From Sedimentitalea sp041224545 (GTDB lineage: Bacteria; Pseudomonadota; Alphaproteobacteria; Rhodobacterales; Rhodobacteraceae), in the NCBI RefSeq assembly GCF_041224545.1, contig NZ_JBGFGP010000157.1, forward strand, positions 1 through 64,000: a stretch of DNA of 64,000 nucleotides. Direction: 5' to 3'. Below, in pieces: positions 16,903-24,695 of the stretch (the first letter of the stretch is position 1; each line of letters starts with the position of its first letter). Made by a program: the position numbers and the translations under genes. The notes beneath the pieces were generated by a model that worked only from the letters and a program-made list of their open reading frames with translations, was not told the origin of the DNA and made no database searches.

Positions 16903-19338
16903 ATGAAATCGCGGACCAGGGTTGTTGTTATCGGCGGCGGCATTGCCGGCTGCTCGACCCTCTATCACCTCACCCGGGAAGGATGGACCGATGTGGTTCT
17001 CGTCGAACGCAACGAACTGACCAGCGGCACCACCTGGCATTCGGCGGCGCAGGTCACCAACTTCGGCATGAACCAGACCATGGTGGGCCTCAAGACCCAT
17101 TCGATCAACCTCTACAAGGAATTGTCCGAGAACCCCGAATATCCGATCAACTATCATCACGCCGATGGCGGTATCCGCCTTGCCAACACGCCACAACAGA
17201 TGCAGGGCTACCGGCATTTCGCATCCATGGCGCGCGGTATGGGGGTGAATTTCGAAGTGATCGACGCCGAGGAATGCGCCCGCCGGCACCCGCTGATTTC
17301 GACGACGAACCTGCTGGGCGGGTTGTGGGATCCGCTGGATGGCGACATCGACCCGGCGCAGCTGTGCCAGGCGCTCGCCTATCATGCCCGCAAGGCCGGC
17401 GCCGAAGTTTATCGCGAAACCCCGGTGACCGCGCTGACCCAGCACCGGGACGACACCTGGACCGTGCACACCGAAAAGGGTGACATCGATTGCGACATCG
17501 TGGTCAATGCCTGCGGGTACCGCGTGAACGAAGTCGGTGCGATGATGGGTGTACATCACCCCGTTTCGTCGATGGAGCACCAGTATTTCCTGACCGAAGA
17601 CATCCCCGCCATCGCCGAGGCAGGGCATCGGATGCCACTGCTGCGCTGCCCGATCAGCGACTATTACAGCCGTCAGGAAAAGGGCGGTTTGCTGGTCGGT
17701 TTCTACGAGCAGAACTGCAAGACATGGGGCATGGACGGGATCGATCCGAATTTCGTCAACGCGCTTTGCCCCGATGACCTGGAGCGCGTCATGGACGTTC
17801 TGGCCGGCGCGTTCGAACGCATGCCCGTGCTCGAGGAAACCGGCATCCGCTCGATCGTGAACGGCCCGATCACCTATACGATCGACGGCGCGCCGCTGGT
17901 CGGTCCGATTCCCGGCAAGCGCAATGCGTTCTGCATCATCGGGTTGCGCGCAGGGCTGGGCGAAGGCGGTGGCCACGGCTGGCTGCTGGCGCAACAGATC
18001 GTGCATGGCGAGGCGCAATACGACACCTGGTGCATCGATCCGCGCCGCTTTACCGGCCACGCAAATGTGGAACTGACCGCACTCAAGGCAATCGAGGATT
18101 ACCAGAACGAGTTCCGCTTTCACTTTCCTCACGAGCACCGGCCGGCGGGCCGACCGGCAAAGACCACGCCGCTGACCCCGATCATGGCCGCCGAAGGGGC
18201 CGAGTTCACCGTGGTCAACGGTTGGGAGCGGGTCGACTACATCAAGCCATCCGCCGATTTCCACCCGACGCTGTCCTTCAACTTTGACGAGGCGTTCGGC
18301 GCGGTCGCCGCCGAGGTCAGGAATGTGCAGGACAACGTCGGTCTGTGCGAAGTCAACGGGTTCAACCGGTTCGAGATCACCGGCGCAGACCGTCATATCT
18401 TCCTTGATCGCATGTTCTGCGGCAATGTCACCAAACGCGCGGGTCGCGTCGGGCTGGGATATCTGCTGAACCATCACGGAATGGTCAAGGGCGAAGCGAC
18501 CGTTGCCAACCTGCCTGCCAGCGACCGCGGACCGGAACGCGTGTGGTACGGGTCGGCGGCGGCCAGCGAATATCATGACATGGACTGGCTGACCGCCCAT
18601 ATCCGCCCGGACGAGGATGTTCAGATCAAATCACTGACCAACGACCAGACCATTCTGGTTCTGGCCGGCCCCAGGGCGCGCGACGTGCTGTCCGCGGCGG
18701 CACGGGGTGACTGGTCAAGAGAGGCCTTTCCCTGGCTGAGCGTGCGCGAATGCTTCGTCGGTTTCGCTCCCGCGACCGTGATGGGTGTCAGCTTCTCGGG
18801 CGAACTGGCCTATGAAATCCACGTTCCCAACGCCGCGCTCTATGCCGCATATCTGGCCCTGCGCAAGGCGGGCGAGGCGCATGGTCTCAAGCTCTTTGGC
18901 GCGCGTGCGGTGGAATCGATGCGCATGGAAAAGGGGTTCCTGCACTGGAAGGCCGACCTCCTGACCGAGTTCGATCCGTTCGAAACCGGGCTGGACCGCT
19001 TCGTCAGGTTGGACAAGGCCGATTTCATCGGCAAGGACGCGCTGCAAAAGCGGCACGCGCACGGGCCACGCCGGAAGCTCGTGACGCTCAGGATCGATAC
19101 CACGCACGCCCCGGCGCGCGGCGGCGCCTCGCTGATGCAGGGCGACAAGGTTGTCGGCACCATCACCTCGGGCGACTGGGGCCATCGCGTCGGTATGAAC
19201 CTGGCCTATGCCTTTGTCGCGCCCGAACTGGCAGAGGCGGGCCGCACGATGCAGCTCGACCTGTGCGGTGATCTGATCGGGGCCGAGGTGATCGAGCCAT
19301 CCCCCTACGATCCGCAACACGCGCTGATGCGGGCATAA
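16903..19338 (+). CDS. Dimethylglycine/sarcosine dehydrogenase-like FAD oxidoreductase with GcvT domain
   Basis: This 811-residue enzyme has an N-terminal DAO-type FAD domain (VVVIGGGIAGCSTLYHL, with the TSGTTWHSAAQ loop containing the histidine that often carries covalent FAD). A FAO/GcvT tetrahydrofolate-binding region follows from about residue 420 to the end (LAGPRARDVLS, SFSGELAYEIHVP, SMRMEKGFLHWKADL). The family oxidatively demethylates dimethylglycine or sarcosine and passes formaldehyde-level carbon to folate. The ATG at 16903 follows GGAGG. It is divergent from the MttB-like gene and near the betaine transporter. Sarcosine versus dimethylglycine specificity is unresolved. Confidence 0.9.
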   Translation: MKSRTRVVVIGGGIAGCSTLYHLTREGWTDVVLVERNELTSGTTWHSAAQVTNFGMNQTMVGLKTHSINLYKELSENPEYPINYHHADGGIRLANTPQQMQGYRHFASMARGMGVNFEVIDAEECARRHPLISTTNLLGGLWDPLDGDIDPAQLCQALAYHARKAGAEVYRETPVTALTQHRDDTWTVHTEKGDIDCDIVVNACGYRVNEVGAMMGVHHPVSSMEHQYFLTEDIPAIAEAGHRMPLLRCPISDYYSRQEKGGLLVGFYEQNCKTWGMDGIDPNFVNALCPDDLERVMDVLAGAFERMPVLEETGIRSIVNGPITYTIDGAPLVGPIPGKRNAFCIIGLRAGLGEGGGHGWLLAQQIVHGEAQYDTWCIDPRRFTGHANVELTALKAIEDYQNEFRFHFPHEHRPAGRPAKTTPLTPIMAAEGAEFTVVNGWERVDYIKPSADFHPTLSFNFDEAFGAVAAEVRNVQDNVGLCEVNGFNRFEITGADRHIFLDRMFCGNVTKRAGRVGLGYLLNHHGMVKGEATVANLPASDRGPERVWYGSAAASEYHDMDWLTAHIRPDEDVQIKSLTNDQTILVLAGPRARDVLSAAARGDWSREAFPWLSVRECFVGFAPATVMGVSFSGELAYEIHVPNAALYAAYLALRKAGEAHGLKLFGARAVESMRMEKGFLHWKADLLTEFDPFETGLDRFVRLDKADFIGKDALQKRHAHGPRRKLVTLRIDTTHAPARGGASLMQGDKVVGTITSGDWGHRVGMNLAYAFVAPELAEAGRTMQLDLCGDLIGAEVIEPSPYDPQHALMRA

Positions 19339-19631
19339 GCGGTTGGTCGAGTGCAATTCTGTCACAGCCCTCGTTGAAACGGGGCTCACGCGGGGCGACC
19401 CCACCGAGGGCCCTGTTTCATCGATCCTACCCCGGCGACGTTCTTTCCGTCGCGCGGCAACTCCACACCGAAAGACCGCGCTTCGGGCGCTCGCAATCAC
19501 CTTTGTCCGCACCCCAAGTTTTTCCAAGATTTTCATGTGGGAATTCGGTATCTCTGCCACAAAATACCGGACCCGCCGCCCGGCAATGGCGCATGACGCG
19601 CGCAACGATCTTTAGTCACAAGGACCTCAAG

Positions 19632-20645
19632 ATGCATCTTTCCCGTTTTCCTCGCGTTCGCCTCGCACATCTTCCCACCCCGCTGGAGCCGATGAAACGC
19701 CTGTCCAGGGAACTGGGCGTTGAAATCTGGATCAAGCGCGACGATTGCACCGGCATGTCGACCGGTGGCAACAAGACCCGCAAGCTGGAGTTCCTGATGG
19801 GCGAGGCGCTTGAACAAGGCGCCGACATGGTGATGACCCAGGGCGCGACCCAGACCAATCACGGCCGCCAGACGGCGGCCTATGCGGCCAAGCTGGGCCT
19901 TGACTGCCACATCCTGCTTGAGGATCGCACCGGATATAACAACGCGAACTACAACCACAACGGCAACGTCTTGCTGGATCACCTGCACGGGGCAACGACC
20001 CAGAAATTCCCCGGCGGACACGACATGCCCGGCGAAATGGAGCGTGCCGCCGAGAAAAAGCGCGCCGAAGGCCGCAATGTCTATGTCATCCCCGGCGGCG
20101 GATCGAACCCGACCGGCGCGTTGGGATATGTGAACTGCGCGTTTGAACTGGTGTCACAGGCGAACGATGCCGGTCTGGTCATCGACCGGCTGGTCCACGC
20201 GACAGGATCGTCCGGCACGCAGGCGGGGCTTGTCACGGGCCTTTGTGCGATGAATGCGCAAATCCCGGTTCTGGGCATCGGCACCCGTGCGCCGCAGCCC
20301 AAACAAGAGCAGATGGTCTACGACCTGGCCTGCCGCACGGCGCAGAAACTGGGCTGTGACGACGTGGTCAAGCGCGAGGACGTGATGGCCAATACCGATT
20401 ATGTCGGCGACGGCTATGGCCTGCCCACCGACAGCGGCATCGAAGCCATCCGCATGTTCGCCGAACTCGAAGGCATCCTGCTTGACCCATGCTATTCCGC
20501 CAAGGGCGCTGCGGGCCTCATCGACCTTGCCCGCAAGGGCGAATTCAAGGACCAGCGCATCGTGTTCCTGCACACTGGCGGGGCTGCGGCACTTGGCGGA
20601 TATGATTTCGCCTTTGACAACGCCGACCGCTGGGTCGAACTCTAG
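19632..20645 (+). CDS. cuyA: L-cysteate sulfo-lyase / D-cysteine desulfhydrase family PLP enzyme
   Basis: This 337-residue fold-type II PLP enzyme belongs to the ACC deaminase/D-cysteine desulfhydrase family. The PLP lysine is in GGNKTRKLEFLM near residue 53 and the phosphate-binding region includes ATGSSGTQAG. Segments such as LLEDRTGYNNANYN and GNVLLDHLHGATT resemble what I remember of CuyA, which cleaves L-cysteate to pyruvate, sulfite and ammonium. The active-site loop reads GATQTNHGRQT where relatives normally have QSNH, so Thr replaces the usual Ser. The ATG follows AAGGA by 7 bp. It is first in a four-gene operon with an HpsN-like gene, which favours a sulfonate substrate. Confidence 0.75.
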   Translation: MHLSRFPRVRLAHLPTPLEPMKRLSRELGVEIWIKRDDCTGMSTGGNKTRKLEFLMGEALEQGADMVMTQGATQTNHGRQTAAYAAKLGLDCHILLEDRTGYNNANYNHNGNVLLDHLHGATTQKFPGGHDMPGEMERAAEKKRAEGRNVYVIPGGGSNPTGALGYVNCAFELVSQANDAGLVIDRLVHATGSSGTQAGLVTGLCAMNAQIPVLGIGTRAPQPKQEQMVYDLACRTAQKLGCDDVVKREDVMANTDYVGDGYGLPTDSGIEAIRMFAELEGILLDPCYSAKGAAGLIDLARKGEFKDQRIVFLHTGGAAALGGYDFAFDNADRWVEL

Positions 20646-20659
20646 AAAGGTATCGCGTC

Positions 20660-21853
20660 GTGACACGCAGGTTTACCCGCTCGTTCACCCAGCAGGAACC
20701 GATCCCGGCAGAAGCCATCGACGCTGCGGTGGCTGTTCTGCAATCGGGGCGTCTGCACCGATACAACCTCGCCGCCGGCGAAACCGGCGAGGTGGCGTCG
20801 CTCGAAGCAGAATACCGCGATTGGCAAGGCAGCGCCTATTGCCTTGCGCTCACCTCGGGGGGGCAGGCCCTGCAGATTGCATTGCGCGCCTGCGGCGTTG
20901 CGCCCGGCGACGCGGTTCTGACCAACGGATTCACGCTCGCCCCGGTCCCCGGCGCTATTCAGGCGGTCGGCGCACAGTCGGTTCTCGTCGAAATCGACGA
21001 GAACCTGCGTCTCGATCTCGATGACCTTGGCCGCAAGATCACGCAGTCGGGCGCGCGGACAATGCTGCTGTCGCACATGCGCGGGCACCTTTGCGACATG
21101 GAACGACTCATGAGCATCTGCGATGCCGCCGGGGTCGCGGTTATCGAGGATTGCGCGCACACGATGGGCGCTTCATGGAACGGCAAGCGCTCGGGCAATT
21201 TCGGCAAGGTCGCCTGCTTTTCGACGCAGACCTACAAACACCTGAATTCGGGCGAAGGCGGCTTTTTGACAACCGACGATCCCGACCTCGCCGCCCGCGC
21301 GACGATCCTGTCGGGCAGCTACATGCTCTATGAACGTCACGGGGCGGGTCCGGCGCGCGAAGAGTTCGACCGGCCACGCTATGAAATGCCCAATTGTTCC
21401 GCACGAATGGACGCCCTGCGCGCCGCGATCCTGCGCCCGCAACTCGCGACCCTCGACGCCAATATCGAGCGATGGAACACCCGGTACGACGCGGTAGAGC
21501 GCGCGCTCAAGCCACATAACCGGATCGCCACGATCGCGGTGCCCGCCGAGGAGGTTCACGTAGGGTCCTCGATCCAGTTCCGCCTGCCGGACTTCACCGC
21601 CGACCAATGCCGCGCTGTGATCGCGGCGGCGGCCGGGCGCGGGGTCGAATTGAAGTGGTTTGGCGCCAGAGAGCCCGTGGGCTTCACCTCGTCGCATCAC
21701 AGCTGGCGATATATGAAACAGCAGGACCTGCCCGAGACAGACCGCATCATGGCAACCCTGTTCGACATGCGCCTGCCGCTGAGCTTTTCCGAAGCGGATT
21801 GCACGCTGATCGGCGAACTGATCGGCGAGGCGGTCAGCGAGGTCGGCCAGTGA
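20660..21853 (+). CDS. DegT/DnrJ/EryC1/StrS-family aminotransferase
   Basis: This 397-residue fold-type I PLP protein has the DegT-family signature FSTQTYKHLNSGEGGFLTTDD, in which the lysine of TYKH (near 194) is the expected PLP lysine. VIEDCAHTMGASWNGK supplies the cofactor-ring aspartate region. Most characterised members aminate keto-sugars, but no sugar-nucleotide genes are nearby. The start is GTG with AAAGG upstream, 14 bp after the cuyA-like stop, and its stop overlaps the racemase start (GTGA). In this operon it more likely acts on a small C3 aldehyde or ketone, which is inference. Confidence 0.82.
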   Translation: MTRRFTRSFTQQEPIPAEAIDAAVAVLQSGRLHRYNLAAGETGEVASLEAEYRDWQGSAYCLALTSGGQALQIALRACGVAPGDAVLTNGFTLAPVPGAIQAVGAQSVLVEIDENLRLDLDDLGRKITQSGARTMLLSHMRGHLCDMERLMSICDAAGVAVIEDCAHTMGASWNGKRSGNFGKVACFSTQTYKHLNSGEGGFLTTDDPDLAARATILSGSYMLYERHGAGPAREEFDRPRYEMPNCSARMDALRAAILRPQLATLDANIERWNTRYDAVERALKPHNRIATIAVPAEEVHVGSSIQFRLPDFTADQCRAVIAAAAGRGVELKWFGAREPVGFTSSHHSWRYMKQQDLPETDRIMATLFDMRLPLSFSEADCTLIGELIGEAVSEVGQ

Positions 21854-22551
21854 CGCGCAAGGTTGTCGGTATACTCGGCGGCATGGGGCCAGAGGCGACG
21901 ATCCTGCTTCAGCAGCGCCTCCTGTCGACTGTCCGTGCCACGGACGACGCCGATCACCTGCCGCTGCTGATCGACATGAACCCCCAGGTGCCGTCGCGCA
22001 TCGCGCATCTGATCGAGGGCACCGGACCCGACCCGGTGCCGGTTCTCGTGGAAATGGCGCAGCGGTTGCAGACCGCCGGGGCAACGGCGCTGGCGATGCC
22101 CTGCAACACCGCGCATCATTATGCGCCGCAAATCTCGGCAGCGGTGTCCATTCCGCTTTTGAACATGGTCGAGATTGCTGTGGAGCGGGCCGCCAGAATC
22201 GCCGCAGCCGGCGACAGGATCGGCATTCTTGCCTCGCCTGCGGTCCGGCTTGCCGGCGTGTTTGACGGCGCGCTTGAACGGGCAGACCTTGCCCCGCTCT
22301 GGCCCGAAAATGCCGACCGGATGCTTGGCGCGATCCGGTCGATCAAGGCAAATGGCGCAACCGTGCAAGCGCAGCAGGTGCTGGCCGACGCGGCGCATGA
22401 ACTGGTCGGCGCAGGGGCCAGGATGCTGCTCGTGGCGTGCTCGGAATTCTCGCTGCTGACCCCTGCACTGTCCGCCGGGGTTCCCGTCATCGACACGATC
22501 GATGTGCTGGCCGACGCCATTCATCACCACACGCTGACACAACCGAGTTGA
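21850..22551 (+). CDS. Aspartate/glutamate racemase family protein
   Basis: This 233-residue protein of the Asp/Glu/hydantoin racemase family has two catalytic cysteines visible in MPCNTAHHYA (near residue 77) and in VACSEFSLL (near 193). The N-terminal GILGGMGPEAT is the family hallmark. The GTG start overlaps the aminotransferase stop by 4 bp. Family members racemise aspartate or glutamate. In an operon with a cysteate lyase, racemisation of cysteate, a close structural analogue of aspartate, is plausible. A longer in-frame upstream extension overlaps the aminotransferase and is rejected. Confidence 0.85.
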   Translation: MTRKVVGILGGMGPEATILLQQRLLSTVRATDDADHLPLLIDMNPQVPSRIAHLIEGTGPDPVPVLVEMAQRLQTAGATALAMPCNTAHHYAPQISAAVSIPLLNMVEIAVERAARIAAAGDRIGILASPAVRLAGVFDGALERADLAPLWPENADRMLGAIRSIKANGATVQAQQVLADAAHELVGAGARMLLVACSEFSLLTPALSAGVPVIDTIDVLADAIHHHTLTQPS

Positions 22552-22555
22552 CACC

Positions 22556-23824
22556 ATGGCCATCACCTATCTTAAATCCGCCGACCCCCGACCGTCTGTG
22601 GAAAACCAGGATATCCGTGACATCGTGGCCATCATGCTGGCCAATATCGAACGCGAGGGCGAGGCGGCGGTGCGGGATTACGCACAGAAACTCGACGGAT
22701 GGAGCGGCGATATCGTGCTGTCCGACGCCGCGCGCGCGGCCGCCTGCGCGCGCGTCCCCGAAGGGCTCAAGGACGACATCCGCTTTGCGCAGGCCAATAT
22801 CCGCCGCTTTGCCGAAGCGCAGAAGGCGACGCTTGGCGAGTGTGAAATCGAAGTCATGCCGGGCCTGATCGCAGGTCAAAAGCAAATTCCGGTCTCCAGT
22901 GCCGGCTGCTATGTGCCCGGCGGTCGCTACAGCCATATCGCCAGCGCGCTGATGACGATCACCACGGCCAAGGTCGCGGGGGTAAAGCATATTACGGCCG
23001 TATCGCCCACGCGGCCAGACACCGGAATACCTGACGCTATCGTGTTCGCGATGAACCTGTGCGGCGCCGACCTGATCCTGAACCTTGGCGGCGTGCAGGG
23101 GATCGCCGCCATGGCGCAGGGTCTGTTCGGCGGCAGGCCGGCGGATATTCTTGTCGGTCCCGGCAACAGTTATGTGGCCGAGGCCAAGCGGATGCTTTTT
23201 GGCAGCGTCGGGATCGACATGTTCGCCGGCCCGACGGATTCCCTGGTCATTGCCGATCGCACGGCATCGGCAGAAACCGTCGCCTGGGATCTGGTCAGCC
23301 AGGCGGAACACGGCACGGACAGCCCGGTCTGGCTGGTGACCACCGACCGGGCGCTGGCCAGGGCCGTGCTTGACCGGGTACCGGACCTGATAGCGAGCCT
23401 GCCCGAACCCAATGCCTCCGCAGCGCGCACCGCATGGGCCGAACGCGCCGAAGTAATCCTGTGCGACACGCGCGAAGAAGCGGCACAGGTCGCGGATCGC
23501 TATGCGCCGGAACATCTTCAGGTTCTGGCCGAGGATCCCGACTGGTGGCTGAAGCGGCTGACGGCCTATGGCTCGCTGTTTCTGGGCAAGGAGACAACGG
23601 TCGCCTTTGGCGACAAGACCTCGGGGCCGAACCACGTGCTGCCCACCAGCGGCGCGGCGCGGTATACCGGCGGGCTGTCGGTGCACAAGTTCACCAAGAC
23701 CGTGACCTGGCAGCGCTGCAACGCCGATGCGTCCCACGAACTGGCCCTGCGCACCGCGCGGATCAGCCGGATGGAGGGAATGGAAGGGCACGCACGCGCC
23801 GCCGATTTGCGCCTGCGCCCCTGA
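22556..23824 (+). CDS. hpsN: Histidinol dehydrogenase-fold enzyme, HpsN-like (sulfopropanediol 3-dehydrogenase type)
   Basis: This 422-residue enzyme has the HisD fold and catalyses four-electron NAD-dependent oxidation of a primary alcohol to a carboxylate. The HisD metal and catalytic residues are all present: SQAEHG, YAPEHLQVLAED (Glu-His pair), FGDKTSGPNHVLPT and GMEGHARAADLR. Segments SSAGCYVPGGRYSHIASA and DWWLKRLTAYGSLFLG resemble HpsN, the (R)-2,3-dihydroxypropane-1-sulfonate dehydrogenase, rather than biosynthetic HisD. No other his gene is nearby. It starts 4 bp after the racemase stop. The substrate may be DHPS or an amino analogue such as cysteinolate. Confidence 0.78.
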   Translation: MAITYLKSADPRPSVENQDIRDIVAIMLANIEREGEAAVRDYAQKLDGWSGDIVLSDAARAAACARVPEGLKDDIRFAQANIRRFAEAQKATLGECEIEVMPGLIAGQKQIPVSSAGCYVPGGRYSHIASALMTITTAKVAGVKHITAVSPTRPDTGIPDAIVFAMNLCGADLILNLGGVQGIAAMAQGLFGGRPADILVGPGNSYVAEAKRMLFGSVGIDMFAGPTDSLVIADRTASAETVAWDLVSQAEHGTDSPVWLVTTDRALARAVLDRVPDLIASLPEPNASAARTAWAERAEVILCDTREEAAQVADRYAPEHLQVLAEDPDWWLKRLTAYGSLFLGKETTVAFGDKTSGPNHVLPTSGAARYTGGLSVHKFTKTVTWQRCNADASHELALRTARISRMEGMEGHARAADLRLRP

Positions 23825-23868
23825 TCCGCCAGAAGGCGCCCTGACCGGCCCGGCGCATGAATGTTGCG

Positions 23869-24330
23869 TCAGATCGGCAGGGCCGTGGTCTTTTTGACCA
23901 CATCCAATATGACCGAGCTTTCCATCTCCTGAACGCCCGGCATCGTCACCAACTTGTCCTGAACGAGCGCCTGATAGTGGTCGATGTCACGCACGACAAT
24001 GTGCAGGTGATAGTCGAACCCACCCAGCAACAGGACCGCATACTGGATCTCCGGAATGGCGCGGATTTCGCGCTTGAACGCCTCCAGCGCCTTTCTATCA
24101 TGCTTGTTCAGCTTGACCCGTGCCACCACGAGCATGTTGAAGCCGAGCTGTCTCCGGTCAAGATCGACGTTTTTGCCCCGGATCACCCCGAGCTCCTGCA
24201 GGTGATTGATCCTGCGCGAACAGGGGGATTGCGAGAGACCGACCCTTTCGGCGATTTCCGTGACTGTCCGGCTACCGTCAGCCTGCAATGCGCGAAGGAT
24301 ACGCATGTCGGTTTCGTCGAGATCAGGCAT
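23869..24330 (-). CDS. bkdR: Lrp/AsnC regulator, BkdR-like
   Basis: This 153-residue feast/famine regulator has an HTH at about residues 5-60 (LDETDMRILRALQADG, SQSPCSRRINHLQELG) and an AsnC ligand domain following. The start at 24330 gives the standard family length. It is divergent from the acyl-CoA dehydrogenase-SDR-BCKDH operon, the arrangement of BkdR and the bkd operon in Pseudomonas, where the protein activates bkd in response to branched-chain amino acids. It is convergent with the sulfonate-type operon. The bkdR name rests mainly on position. Confidence 0.8.
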   Translation of the reverse strand: MPDLDETDMRILRALQADGSRTVTEIAERVGLSQSPCSRRINHLQELGVIRGKNVDLDRRQLGFNMLVVARVKLNKHDRKALEAFKREIRAIPEIQYAVLLLGGFDYHLHIVVRDIDHYQALVQDKLVTMPGVQEMESSVILDVVKKTTALPI

Positions 24331-24462
24331 GATGCAGACCCAATTTGTATAAATGGCGACAAAATAATGCAAAACTTCATCGGATATGTCCAGCTTTGGA
24401 AATCCTAGCCGCGTCTGGCGTGCGATAGTGGCTGCAGGTTTCAGACATTTAGGAGGAGACCG

Positions 24463-24695
24463 ATGGCAGCGAGTGTTATCATCGGTGCAAAACACATGCC
24501 GACAGGTGGTTTGCAGGGTGGATTTGGCAGCGTGACCGCAACCGGGTTGCGGGAAATTGCCATCCACAGCGCCCCTGCCCGGGCCGGGGCGCCGGGCAAC
24601 GCCGTGAACGACCCGCTGCTGGACGTCGATCACGACCGCAGGAACGTAAATGGCGACGAGCCGCTCGCCGTCACGATTAAAAAGGGAGTGATCCA
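24463..24695 (+). pseudogene. Remnant of a thiolase (acetyl-CoA acetyltransferase) gene
   Basis: A strong ribosome binding site (AGGAGGAG) precedes an ATG at 24463. The first 40-60 codons read like the N-terminus of a thiolase: VIIGAKHMPTGGLQGGF, SVTATGLREIAI, then RAGAPGNAVNDPLL. After about 60 residues the similarity stops. The frame runs only to about 82 codons, past the start of the acyl-CoA dehydrogenase gene, without the catalytic cysteine region. A later piece, DEPLAVTIKKG, faintly recalls the thiolase segment preceding the RKG motif, consistent with a large internal deletion. I interpret it as a decayed gene at the head of the bkd operon. A small functional protein is possible but less likely. 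Confidence 0.6.

Noticed and set aside
19343..19615. 90-codon frame between the DMGDH-like and cuyA-like genes
   Set aside because: It has no good start signal or recognisable sequence. The region is better explained as promoter and leader for the sulfonate-type operon.
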